A stretch of 58,062 nt of DNA from an uncultured Mobiluncus sp. (GTDB taxonomy: Bacteria; Actinomycetota; Actinomycetes; Actinomycetales; Actinomycetaceae): assembly GCF_943914685.1 (NCBI RefSeq), contig NZ_CALUCZ010000018.1:1-58062 (forward strand). Reading direction: 5' to 3'. Under the pieces are notes generated by a model. That model ran no database searches. It was not told where the DNA came from and worked only from the letters and a program-made list of their open reading frames with translations. Of the stretch, positions 24,084-33,678 are shown piece after piece. A program made the position numbers and the translations under genes. Each line of letters starts with the position of its first letter. Position 1 is the stretch's first letter.

Positions 24084-24695
24084 ATGAGCCGCGAGGGGAA
24101 CATTTTGCTGGAAGTGGAAACGAAGTCCGCTGACGATACCCGTTTGTTGGGTCAAGCCCTAGCCCCATTTCTCCAGGCCGGCGATATGGTGATTCTGGAG
24201 GGGGAGCTGGGTGCTGGAAAAACCACTCTGACCCAAGGCTTAGGCGCGGGTTTGCGGGTTAACCAGCGGGTCACCTCCCCAACTTTCATCATTGCCCGCA
24301 ATCACACGAAATCCCCCGAGGTACCGGGGCCGAATTTGGTTCATGTGGATGCCTACCGTCTGACGGGTGGGGACGATGTGGAAACCTTGGATTTGGAATC
24401 GGCGTTAGAGACCGCGGTGGTGGTGGTCGAATGGGGTACCGGCAAGGTGGAGGGGCTCAGCCCCCACTGTCTCAAGCTGTCCTTGTGCCGGCCTGAAAAC
24501 GCCGCGGCCCCCATCACGGGAACCATCGTGGATCTGCCCGAAGATACGACTTGCCGGGTGGTCTTTCGCAGTCTGGAGGGGACTTGGGACCTGTCGGGTT
24601 TGGTGCAGAAGTGGGAGGCTCTGCGTGCGCAGGAAAGCACGAGGGCGCACTCCGGTGCTGTCCCAGAGTCCTGCCCGCCCGGGACCGACGCGTAA
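24084..24695 (+). CDS. tsaE: tRNA threonylcarbamoyladenosine synthesis ATPase TsaE
   Basis: The 203-residue ATPase has the P-loop LEGELGAGKTTLTQGLG near 38-54, SPTFIIA near 70, HVDAYRL near 88 and VVVEWGTG near 113. It assists TsaB-TsaD in making the t6A37 modification of ANN-decoding tRNAs. GAGGAGGAACG precedes the ATG. The last 45 residues form a variable tail beyond the usual 150-160. Its neighbours tsaB and rimI follow, separated by an unrelated membrane protein; tsaD is not in the window. Confidence 0.93.
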   Translation: MSREGNILLEVETKSADDTRLLGQALAPFLQAGDMVILEGELGAGKTTLTQGLGAGLRVNQRVTSPTFIIARNHTKSPEVPGPNLVHVDAYRLTGGDDVETLDLESALETAVVVVEWGTGKVEGLSPHCLKLSLCRPENAAAPITGTIVDLPEDTTCRVVFRSLEGTWDLSGLVQKWEALRAQESTRAHSGAVPESCPPGTDA

Positions 24696-24715
24696 ATAGG
24701 CTGGTAGGGAAACCG

Positions 24716-25846
24716 ATGCTGAGAGTTTTTCAATTGCGTCGCAGTCACAAGTCCGTACTGGGCTGGGTTTTCGTGCTGCTGAGCGCGGTGGTGATGAGTT
24801 TTGCTGCGCCGGGTGTCGGGCAAGCCGCTCCCGGTTATCCCCACGGTTACCCGACCGGTACAGCGGATAGGGCCGTCACCCCGGGTGTACAGGTTGTGGC
24901 GGGACGCCTGCCGGGAGGGACCAAGAGCGACCTTCCCGACGAAGTCCGCGTTTGGTTTGCTACCAAGGCCCCGGCTTTGGGGCAATCTTTACGGGATTAC
25001 CTCCCGGACAGTACGAAAGTTCCCCCGGAAGCTCAGATTGAGGTGGGGAATCCCACCCAGGTCGTGACCTGGTCTGCGCGACTGCTACGAGGCACCTACG
25101 CCCCGGAAAACGCCGTGACACCCATTGAGATGTGGGTGGCTCCGGTCAGTATCGATGCCAGGGAACTCGGGGTAGTGGTCTATACTTCAGATGAAAAAAA
25201 TCTTTATCCCCTGCCCCTGCCTACGCACGGAGCCGCTTTGGCCCCGAAAGTCCCCGCCGGGGCTCCCGAACCAACGTTGAGCTCGCGGGAAAATAACCAG
25301 CCGGTCATTACCGGCTCTGTTCAAGAACCGAAAAATTCCCATCTTCCTATCCGGTTAGAAGATCCGGGGGCCTGCTATGTGCTGCCGGATTTAGCCCACG
25401 CTTTGCTGGCGACCTCGCCGGATTCCGCCCACCCCAACCGCCCTGTTTACGACCCGGTGATACGCGGGTGGTTCGTGTTGCAAGAAGAACGCTTGCTGCC
25501 GGTTTCTCACGCGGCGCGGGCTCGCGTGGTGGGAGAAGTGACTTTGGCGCAGGTCCAAGAAGCGGTGCAGTCCTGGTGGGGAACCGTCAGCCCCACTCCC
25601 ACACCAACTTCGGAAGCCCTACCGACCAGCAATAACACCCTGGTGTGGGTGGTTGTCCTTGCCGTCGTGATTGTCGGTATCGCCCTGCTGGTGGTGTGGC
25701 TGACTTTCCGCTGGCAGTCCCGCACGGAAGATGTCGCCGAAGTACTTTCCCTGCCTGACCCCGAACTCATTATGGTGCCGAGCTCTGCGCCGACTTCCGC
25801 TATCCCGACTTTAGCGGTGTCCGATTCCGAGGGTGAGGCGCACTAG
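24716..25846 (+). CDS. secreted, C-terminally membrane-anchored protein of unknown function
   Basis: From the ATG at 24716 (TAGGGAAACC upstream) the product has 376 residues. An in-frame extension back to 24551 overlaps tsaE and is rejected. It has a signal peptide (HKSVLGWVFVLLSAVVMSFA, cleavage near GQAAP), an extracytoplasmic domain of about 270 residues, a Pro/Thr linker (VSPTPTPTSEALP) and one helix near 308-332 (TLVWVVVLAVVIVGIALLVV), leaving a cytoplasmic tail of about 40 residues. I recognise no domain. It is embedded between tsaE and tsaB with 20-nt and 10-nt gaps, so it is probably co-transcribed with them, but its role need not be related. Confidence 0.75.
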   Translation: MLRVFQLRRSHKSVLGWVFVLLSAVVMSFAAPGVGQAAPGYPHGYPTGTADRAVTPGVQVVAGRLPGGTKSDLPDEVRVWFATKAPALGQSLRDYLPDSTKVPPEAQIEVGNPTQVVTWSARLLRGTYAPENAVTPIEMWVAPVSIDARELGVVVYTSDEKNLYPLPLPTHGAALAPKVPAGAPEPTLSSRENNQPVITGSVQEPKNSHLPIRLEDPGACYVLPDLAHALLATSPDSAHPNRPVYDPVIRGWFVLQEERLLPVSHAARARVVGEVTLAQVQEAVQSWWGTVSPTPTPTSEALPTSNNTLVWVVVLAVVIVGIALLVVWLTFRWQSRTEDVAEVLSLPDPELIMVPSSAPTSAIPTLAVSDSEGEAH

Positions 25847-25856
25847 GATTGTCCCT

Positions 25857-26582
25857 GTGAGTTACCTATTTATCGATACCTGTGCCGGGGCGGGGGTTGC
25901 CCTGGTAGATCCCCAGAACCCCAGCGATGTGCTGGTGAAACTGAACCCTGACGGAAAAGCCCAAGTGGAGGCCCTTTCGTCCCTGGTTACTGATGTGGTT
26001 CAAGAAGGTGGCAGACCAGAGAAAATTGTGGTTTCGCGCGGGCCGGCCCCTTTTACTGGGCTGCGGGTCGGCCTGGTCACGGCTCGGACCTTGGGATTTG
26101 CCTGGGATATCCCGGTGGTAGGGGTGGATGAACTGCTCCTCCAGGCGCAGGCTGGCGCAGCGGTACTGTCCGGCCCCGACTCTGTCGCTCAGACGGAGGG
26201 TCAGACGCCGCGCTGGATAGTGTCCCTGATGGATGCCCGCCGCCACGAAATCTATGCGGGGCTGTTCAAACTCGGCTCGACGGGCGGTCGCTTGACGCAA
26301 AGCGGGACGGACTGGGTCGGTCCCGCCTCCCTTCTGGAGGAAGTCGCCCAAGGGTGGGACCACGACTTTGCGGGGTTTGCTGACGCCGGGGTTTTCCTGG
26401 TCGGCAACGCTGTTACTCAAGTTACGGGCCAGACCCTAGACGTTAAGTTTGCGGACCTGGCGAGGGCCGCGACCTCCCTGGTGAACGATACGGACGGTGA
26501 CCCGGAGGCACAACGGGAACTGGCCTTGCTGAGCACCGAGCCGCAGTATCTACGCCGACCGGATATTCAACAAAAGCCATAG
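25857..26582 (+). CDS. tsaB: tRNA threonylcarbamoyladenosine synthesis protein TsaB
   Basis: From the GTG at 25857 the protein has 241 residues. SYLFIDTCAGAGVALV and VVSRGPAPFTGLRVGLVTAR, then WDIPVVGVDELLLQA and SLMDARRHEIYAGLF, are characteristic of TsaB, an inactive ASKHA-fold paralogue that scaffolds TsaD and TsaE for t6A synthesis. The start is chosen because an upstream frame overlaps the previous stop. A TAGGAT hexamer ends 7 nt before the GTG, so an internal leaderless promoter is possible. rimI follows 25 nt downstream. Confidence 0.94.
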   Translation: MSYLFIDTCAGAGVALVDPQNPSDVLVKLNPDGKAQVEALSSLVTDVVQEGGRPEKIVVSRGPAPFTGLRVGLVTARTLGFAWDIPVVGVDELLLQAQAGAAVLSGPDSVAQTEGQTPRWIVSLMDARRHEIYAGLFKLGSTGGRLTQSGTDWVGPASLLEEVAQGWDHDFAGFADAGVFLVGNAVTQVTGQTLDVKFADLARAATSLVNDTDGDPEAQRELALLSTEPQYLRRPDIQQKP

Positions 26583-26607
26583 CCGGTGCGAAAATCGCTG
26601 GTGAACC

Positions 26608-27120
26608 ATGATTCGTGACGGTTCGATGGAAGATGCGCCAGACCTGGAACACGCCGAACAGGAGTGTTTCTCGCTTGACGCCTGGGACCGGGACACCATC
26701 GCGTCCCTGCTGGCACATCCAGATATCAGCTTTCGGTTGTTTTTCAGCAAATCTGAGGATTTCGTGGCGTGGGCCGTGTGGGGTGGTGGGGAAATGAGCA
26801 TTCCTGTCGGCGACCTCCCTCCTGCGGAGCATAACCAGGCGCTCACTTCCAAAGCCCGTGGGGGCAGGCTATTGCGGGTTCTCTCACTAGCGACCCGACC
26901 GGCTTGGCGGGGAAAAGGCTACGCCACGCAGCTGCTGACAGACGGTCTAAGTCGGGGGCGCGACTGGGGCTACGTGGGAGCCGTGTTAGAGGTCCGCTCC
27001 GGTAACACGGCAGCCCAAGGGCTCTATGGAAGTCAAGGATTCCAGGTGTGGGCACGTTTGCCGCAGTGGTTTCAAAATCCGGTGGAGGACGGTCTCATCA
27101 TGGTGAAAATGTTTTTCTAA
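26608..27120 (+). CDS. rimI: GNAT N-acetyltransferase, RimI-like
   Basis: The 170-residue protein is a GNAT acetyltransferase. The acetyl-CoA loop reads TRPAWRGKGYATQLL near 92-106, and the C-terminal motif LEVRSGNTAAQGLYGSQGF near 129-147 is the RimI signature (LEVR.SN..A..LY...GF). RimI acetylates the N-terminal alanine of ribosomal protein S18. The place after tsaB matches the widespread tsaB-rimI-tsaD order, but here tsaD does not follow; sdhC is next after 187 nt. A central insertion (EMSIPVGDLPPAEHNQALT) makes it slightly longer than usual. Confidence 0.88.
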   Translation: MIRDGSMEDAPDLEHAEQECFSLDAWDRDTIASLLAHPDISFRLFFSKSEDFVAWAVWGGGEMSIPVGDLPPAEHNQALTSKARGGRLLRVLSLATRPAWRGKGYATQLLTDGLSRGRDWGYVGAVLEVRSGNTAAQGLYGSQGFQVWARLPQWFQNPVEDGLIMVKMFF

Positions 27121-27294
27121 CTCAAATGTTTCGTAAAAATTTTGCCCCCGTTGGCCGCGCCCGAGCCCACACCTCGGGATAAATAGGGACTTTCGGCCTG
27201 AGCACCCAGATAAATATCCAGGTCAAAGCATTTTTGAGGGAAGTAAAACGAAACTCTCGGGCCGATTCAGTCCAGTCGCCCTCGGAAAATCTTA

Positions 27295-27310
27295 TAGGCT
27301 CGACCTCGTG
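27295..27310 (+). promoter_or_regulatory. leaderless promoter of sdhCAB
   Basis: TAGGCT (27295-27300) is separated by seven bases from the GTG start at 27308, with no ribosome binding site. The preceding gap (27121-27290) is AT-rich at its left end and holds a weak GC hairpin (CCGAGCCCACACCTCGG) but no gene. Confidence 0.45.
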
Positions 27311-28090
27311 GCCAATACAACACTAACTACAGATAACAAAGCAATCAAGACCACCGTTATCATCAAACAAGCCATGGCAATCACTGGCGTGTTTTTTGTG
27401 GGGTTCGTGATTTTGCATGCCTACGGGAACCTCAAAGTGTTCTTCGGGGCGACCGTTTACAACGATTATGCGCTGCACTTGCGCACATTCCTCATGCCCA
27501 TACTGCCCTATGAAGGGCTGTTGTGGATTCTCAGGGTTTTGCTGGTAGTTTTCGCCCTGGTGCACATTATTTCCGCTATCGCCTTGTGGCGCCGCGCCAA
27601 CCTAGCACGCGGTTCTCGCTACATGGTTAAGAAGTCGTTGGCGACTGCTTACGCGGGACGCACCGTCAGGTGGGGCGGCATTATCCTGTTGCTGTTCCTG
27701 ATTTTTCACCTCTCCCACTTCACCATGAAGTTTGCCAAGGTCGGTGATGCGGCCGCCTACGCTTCCCACCAGGTGTTCTTGGATCCGGCGGGCAATGTCG
27801 TTGACGCTGCCGGGCCGGGGATTATCTCTGTGATGGAGGGCAATCCCTACGCCATGATGTTTACTACTTTCTCGAATTGGTGGATGGTGCTGGTTTACGC
27901 CATCGCGGTGGGGGCGTTGTGCCTGCACGTCGCTCATGGCGTGTGGTCTGCTCTGCAAACCATTGGCTGGTTGCGTCGTAACACCCAGTACACAGTTCAG
28001 ATTATTTCGGGTCTGGTTGGCCTGCTGGTGTTCGCAATGTTCCTGGCTCCGCCGGTGGCTATTCTCGCCGGAATGCCGATGCTGGCGTAA
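27308..28090 (+). CDS. sdhC: succinate dehydrogenase / fumarate reductase cytochrome b subunit
   Basis: The 260-residue protein has five predicted membrane helices (near 20-40, 70-93, 119-139, 193-218 and 232-255) with histidines inside or near them (ILHAYGN, ALVHIIS, LIFHLSHFTMK, LCLHVAHGVW). This fits the single-polypeptide, di-haem type B/E anchor of actinobacteria and epsilon-proteobacteria. It exchanges electrons between quinone and the SdhAB head. Type B enzymes can run as fumarate reductase with menaquinone. It begins at a GTG, apparently leaderless, and is followed by sdhA after 18 nt. Confidence 0.93.
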   Translation: MANTTLTTDNKAIKTTVIIKQAMAITGVFFVGFVILHAYGNLKVFFGATVYNDYALHLRTFLMPILPYEGLLWILRVLLVVFALVHIISAIALWRRANLARGSRYMVKKSLATAYAGRTVRWGGIILLLFLIFHLSHFTMKFAKVGDAAAYASHQVFLDPAGNVVDAAGPGIISVMEGNPYAMMFTTFSNWWMVLVYAIAVGALCLHVAHGVWSALQTIGWLRRNTQYTVQIISGLVGLLVFAMFLAPPVAILAGMPMLA

Positions 28091-28108
28091 GGAAGGTAAG
28101 GAAAGATA

Positions 28109-30078
<1,970 letters not shown>

Positions 30079-30082
<4 letters not shown>

Positions 30083-30828
30083 ACATTACATTACGAGTTT
30101 GGCGTCAAAAGGGCCCGTCCGACAAGGGCGCGCTCCATGAATATCACCTTACCGACATATCCGAGGACGCTTCCTTCCTGGAAATGCTGGATATCCTCAA
30201 CGAGCAGCTGTTCGCTCAAGGTGAGGAACCAGTTGCCTTCGATTCGGACTGCCGTGAGGGTATCTGCGGGATGTGCGGTATCGTCATCAACGGCGTGCCT
30301 CACGGCCCGCACAAGAACCGCACCACGACCTGCCAGTTGCACATGCGTACTTTCAAGGACGGCGACACGATTACGGTAGAGCCGTACCGTTCGCGGGCTT
30401 TCCCGATTCTGCGCGACTTGGTGGTCAGCCGTGAGGCTCTGGATCACATTATCCAAGCCGGTGGTTATATCTCGGTCAATACGGGTTCCGCTCCCGAGGC
30501 GCACTCGGTGCCGGTTCCCAAGCCCAACGCGGATCGCGCTTTCGAGGCTGCTGTCTGCATCGGTTGCGGCGCTTGCGTGGCGGCCTGCCCGAATGGTTCG
30601 GCGATGCTGTTCACTTCGGCCAAGGTCACTCACCTGGGCTTGCTGCCGCAGGGCAAGGTCGAGAACTATGAGCGCGTGGTGGCGATGTTGAACCAGCACG
30701 ATGCGGAAGGTTTCGGCGCTTGCCAGAATATCGGCGAGTGCGCGGCCGCATGCCCGAAGCAAATCCCGCTGGATTGCATAGCGTTCTTGAACCGCCAGCT
30801 GGGCAAGGCTTTCTTGAAAGGTCGGTAA
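30079..30828 (+). CDS. sdhB: succinate dehydrogenase / fumarate reductase iron-sulfur subunit
   Basis: The start is the GTG at 30079 that overlaps the sdhA stop (GTGA), with GGAG 6 nt upstream; the frame extending back to 29986 lies inside sdhA and is rejected. The 249-residue protein carries the [2Fe-2S] motif DCREGICGMCGIVING near 57-72 and the [4Fe-4S]/[3Fe-4S] motifs CIGCGACVAACPNG and CQNIGECAAACPKQIPLD. It passes electrons between SdhA FAD and the haem/quinone site in SdhC. A strong terminator follows 28 nt after the stop. Confidence 0.96.
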
Positions 30829-30856
30829 AGCCAGCGCGGTAAACGTACTCAGAGAG

Positions 30857-30890
30857 CGTGGCGCCTCGGAATCCGGGGCGCCACGTTTTT
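30857..30890 (+). terminator. intrinsic terminator of sdhCAB
   Basis: CGTGGCGCC pairs with GGCGCCACG, with an inner CGG/CCG helix, followed by GTTTTTTACT: a canonical rho-independent terminator. Confidence 0.9.
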
Positions 30891-30951
30891 TACTCCGAAA
30901 ACGCCTTTTACCAGGCATTTTGGGAAATTAAAAGTTTTTTTCTAAAAAACC

Positions 30952-30987
30952 TGTACATTCGTACCAAAAGACTGTACACTTGTACTA
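30952..30987 (+). promoter_or_regulatory. paired GTAC-N4-GTAC operator overlapping a promoter
   Basis: TGTACATTCGTACCA (30952-30966) and TGTACACTTGTACTA (30973-30987) are two copies of one palindrome, exactly 21 bp apart (two helical turns). TGTACA (30952-30957) and TACACT (30975-30980), 17 nt apart, could be the -35 and -10 boxes, so each operator would cover one box. This pattern is typical of TetR-family repressors. The only TetR gene in the window is at 40049, but a link is speculative. Confidence 0.55.
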
Positions 30988-31203
30988 AGTGGTGATGGAG
31001 AGATGCCTCGGCACCCCTGCAGACCCTCCCTATTGAAGCTCAGTGGGGAATATACCAAAGTTGGCAATCCGGCTTTGCGTTCCGTGAATGGAGCACGGGA
31101 CGTACACAGAGAACTGACCAAAGATGGCCGTTTCTCTGCACAACACGAAAACAATGAACAAGCAGATGTGCGAAGCAGCGCATCGAACCGTAAGGAGACA
31201 GAT
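30988..31203 (+). other. long untranslated leader of the amidinotransferase gene
   Basis: About 215 nt separate the putative promoter from the ATG at 31204. An in-frame extension back to 31003 has low-quality protein sequence and no ribosome binding site, while AAGGAGAC directly precedes 31204. I saw no match to guanidine, arginine or other known riboswitch patterns, although the length would allow a regulatory structure. Confidence 0.35.
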
Positions 31204-32331
31204 ATGGCAAAAATTGTCAGTTCTTGGAACGACTTTGATCCGTTGAAGCGAGTGATTGTCGGACGTGCCGACAACTCTATGATTCCCCCGGAGGAACCGG
31301 CGACTTCTGAGAAGGTTCCTGTTGATTCTGAGATGCGCGGTATGTGGGGTATGCGCCCGCTGGAAACCGTTGAGAAGGCCAATGCCCAGCTCGATAACTT
31401 GGCGAAGATTTTGGAGGATCACGGTGTTGTTGTTGACCGTCCCACGCCGCTGCAGTGGAACCAGGCCATCGGCACTCCGGATTTCCGTAATGATTCCATG
31501 ATGACCTGTATGCCGCCTCGCGACATCTTGCTGACCATTGGTAACGAAATTATGTCGGCTGCGAACTCTTTCCGCTGCCGCTACTTCGAGTATCTGGCTT
31601 ACTGGCCGTTGATGAACCAGTACTTCGAGGAAGATCCGGAGTTCAAGTGGACCCAGGCTCCTCGTCCTCGTTTGACTGATAAGTCTTACAAGCACAACTA
31701 CTACGATGAGAAGATTTCTCTGGAGGAGCGCTTGGAGCGCACCGCCGCGAAAGACTTCGTCACCACTGAAGTGGAGCCCTTGTGGGATGCCGCTGACGTG
31801 ATGCGTCTGGGCAAGGACCTGTTCATTCAGCATGGCTTGACCACCAACCGCAAGGCTATGGAATGGTTCAAGCGCTACTACCCCGACTTGCGCGTCCACG
31901 CCGTGAACTTCCCCGGCGACCCCTACCCGATTCACATCGACGCGACCTTCGTGCCGCTGCGTCCGGGCCTCATTATCAACAACCCGCATCGCCGCCTGCC
32001 CGAAGAGCAGCGCAAGATCTTCGAAGCGAACGATTGGCAGATTGTGGACGCGGCGCAGCCGGCTCACACCACTCCGCCGCCTCTGTGCTACTCTTCCGTG
32101 TGGTTGTCCATGAACTGCTTGGTTCTGGATCACAAGACGGTTATCGTCGAGGCTTCCGAGGTTCACCAGCTCGAGCAGATGGACAAACTCGGCATGAACG
32201 TGATTCCGGTTCCGTTCCGCGACGCTTACCCGTTCGGCGGCGGCCTGCACTGCTCGACCGCAGACGTCTACCGCGAAGGCACCTGCGAGGATTACTTCCC
32301 GAACCAGGTCGCTGATCCGACTCTCGTCTAA
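31204..32331 (+). CDS. amidinotransferase, glycine amidinotransferase-like
   Basis: The 375-residue protein belongs to the amidinotransferase/arginine deiminase superfamily and resembles arginine:glycine amidinotransferase (AGAT). It has LWDAADVMRLGKDLFIQ near 184-200 (catalytic Asp region), HIDATFVPLRPGLIINNPHR with His244, and GGGLHCSTADVYREG with the nucleophile Cys350. AGAT moves the amidino group of arginine to glycine, giving ornithine and guanidinoacetate; relatives use inosamines or other amines. It starts KIVSSWNDFDPLKRVIVGRA, typical of the family. It is followed by two transporters, so an amidino product or substrate is probably exchanged with the outside. The acceptor amine is not proven. 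Confidence 0.85.
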   Translation: MAKIVSSWNDFDPLKRVIVGRADNSMIPPEEPATSEKVPVDSEMRGMWGMRPLETVEKANAQLDNLAKILEDHGVVVDRPTPLQWNQAIGTPDFRNDSMMTCMPPRDILLTIGNEIMSAANSFRCRYFEYLAYWPLMNQYFEEDPEFKWTQAPRPRLTDKSYKHNYYDEKISLEERLERTAAKDFVTTEVEPLWDAADVMRLGKDLFIQHGLTTNRKAMEWFKRYYPDLRVHAVNFPGDPYPIHIDATFVPLRPGLIINNPHRRLPEEQRKIFEANDWQIVDAAQPAHTTPPPLCYSSVWLSMNCLVLDHKTVIVEASEVHQLEQMDKLGMNVIPVPFRDAYPFGGGLHCSTADVYREGTCEDYFPNQVADPTLV

Positions 32332-32375
32332 CTCGAGTTAGTTTTCAATCCTGAATTAACACGATGACAGTTCAT

Positions 32376-32410
32376 GCTGGGGCTGCGGAAAGTTTTTTCG
32401 CAGCCCCAGC
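32376..32410 (+). terminator. hairpin after the amidinotransferase gene
   Basis: GCTGGGGCTGCG pairs with CGCAGCCCCAGC over 12 bp, with loop GAAAGTTTTTT. The T-run lies in the loop, not after the stem, so it may be an mRNA-stabilising or partial terminator. A second small hairpin (GCCCCTC/GAGGGGC, 32471-32490) lies before the next gene. Confidence 0.5.
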
Positions 32411-32524
32411 GGACTATAGGCGCTATTTAGCGTATTTCAATCTTTTTCTACAACAAGACATTTATTTTGCGCCCCTCAAAGGAGAGGGGCCACGGGTCGA
32501 GATTTCGCAAAGGTCGTGAGGGCA

Positions 32525-33613
32525 ATGAGTACTGGAAATAATTATGTAATGAACACCAAATGGGGCGCCATCGCCATGTTTATTTCTGCCACAGGCATGG
32601 GCCTGGTTCCGCTGTTCAGCCGGTGGGGTACGCGCACAGATATGTTCGATGGCACTAAAGGCCTTAACGCCGGCAATAGCGTCGGTGCTCTCATGGCCAC
32701 CGGACGTATGGCTATGGGAATCATCTTTTTCGTTTGCCTAGTGTTGATGACGAAAAAGGTGAAGGTTTGGAAAGAACTTAAAGTCAGCCCCGCCATCATC
32801 ATGGGTGGGGTCATGATTGGGCTTTCTCTGGGCTGCTACGTGACCTCGACTCTGCTGACCACCGTCGCCAACGCGGTGCTACTCATCTACATCGGCCCGG
32901 TCGTCTGTATCGTGTTGGCACGGATATTCCGTAAAGAACCGATGGGCATCGTTCACTACGTATGTCTGGCGGCGGTGTTTACGGGGATGTTGTTCGGAAA
33001 TCAGCTCATTGGCTTTGGTGACAGCGGATTCTTCGTTGATTTTAACTTGGCGGCTTCTACCCCCGAATTTCCGCTTGCCGGAGTGGGCAACCTATTTGGG
33101 TTCCTTTCCGGTATCTTCTATGGCTCATCTATGTTCTTTAACGGCTACCGTAAAGACGCAGACACGGCTGCCCGTGGTGTGTGGAACTTTATCGCCGCTA
33201 CGGTAGCAGCCGGCAGTTTGGCGCTGATGCTCCACCTCATTGGCACGATTGGTCACGTTCCCGGCTGGGCTCTGGAACTGGAACTGACCCCCTTTAACTG
33301 GGTAGGTGCGGTGCTGTTGTGGATTATCTGCGGACCCATCGCATTGGGCTTCCTACTGGTGGCGGGACGAAACCTGCCAGCTGCGGATTACGGCATTATT
33401 GCCTACTGGGAAGTGCCTGTAGCCCTGTTCATAGGTTTGCTGGTATTTGGTGAAGCTCTGACGATTAACACGATTCTCGGCTTCATACTGGTAGTAGGGG
33501 GAGGGATGTACCCGAGCATCAGTATGCTGCGCGAGAGTCGGAAGAACCGGAAACAGAGTCGTTTAGATAGCGCGGTGCAACCAGAAGAAATTCTGGAAAC
33601 AACCGCATCCTGA
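32525..33613 (+). CDS. DMT-superfamily (EamA-like) transporter
   Basis: The 362-residue integral membrane protein has about ten predicted helices in two repeated halves, as in drug/metabolite transporters (for example AIAMFISATGMGLVPLFSRW near 12-31, then LLTTVANAVLLIYIGPVVCI, and YGIIAYWEVPVALFIGLLVF near 298-317). Such carriers export or import small metabolites, including amino acids and guanidino compounds in related groups. The start is uncertain: ATG 32525 is chosen, while GTG 32516 sits nearer to AAAGG. It lies 193 nt after the amidinotransferase and 65 nt before an MFS carrier. Substrate unknown. Confidence 0.8.
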   Translation: MSTGNNYVMNTKWGAIAMFISATGMGLVPLFSRWGTRTDMFDGTKGLNAGNSVGALMATGRMAMGIIFFVCLVLMTKKVKVWKELKVSPAIIMGGVMIGLSLGCYVTSTLLTTVANAVLLIYIGPVVCIVLARIFRKEPMGIVHYVCLAAVFTGMLFGNQLIGFGDSGFFVDFNLAASTPEFPLAGVGNLFGFLSGIFYGSSMFFNGYRKDADTAARGVWNFIAATVAAGSLALMLHLIGTIGHVPGWALELELTPFNWVGAVLLWIICGPIALGFLLVAGRNLPAADYGIIAYWEVPVALFIGLLVFGEALTINTILGFILVVGGGMYPSISMLRESRKNRKQSRLDSAVQPEEILETTAS

Positions 33614-33678
33614 TTGTTGAGCAATCTTAGATATACCTACGGATTCGGATTTTATTCAGGAATCAGTTCGGGATAGAT

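Noticed and set aside
31030..32250. 406-codon minus-strand ORF opposite the amidinotransferase gene
   Set aside because: Anti-sense shadow; it would also run across the leader and has no start signals.
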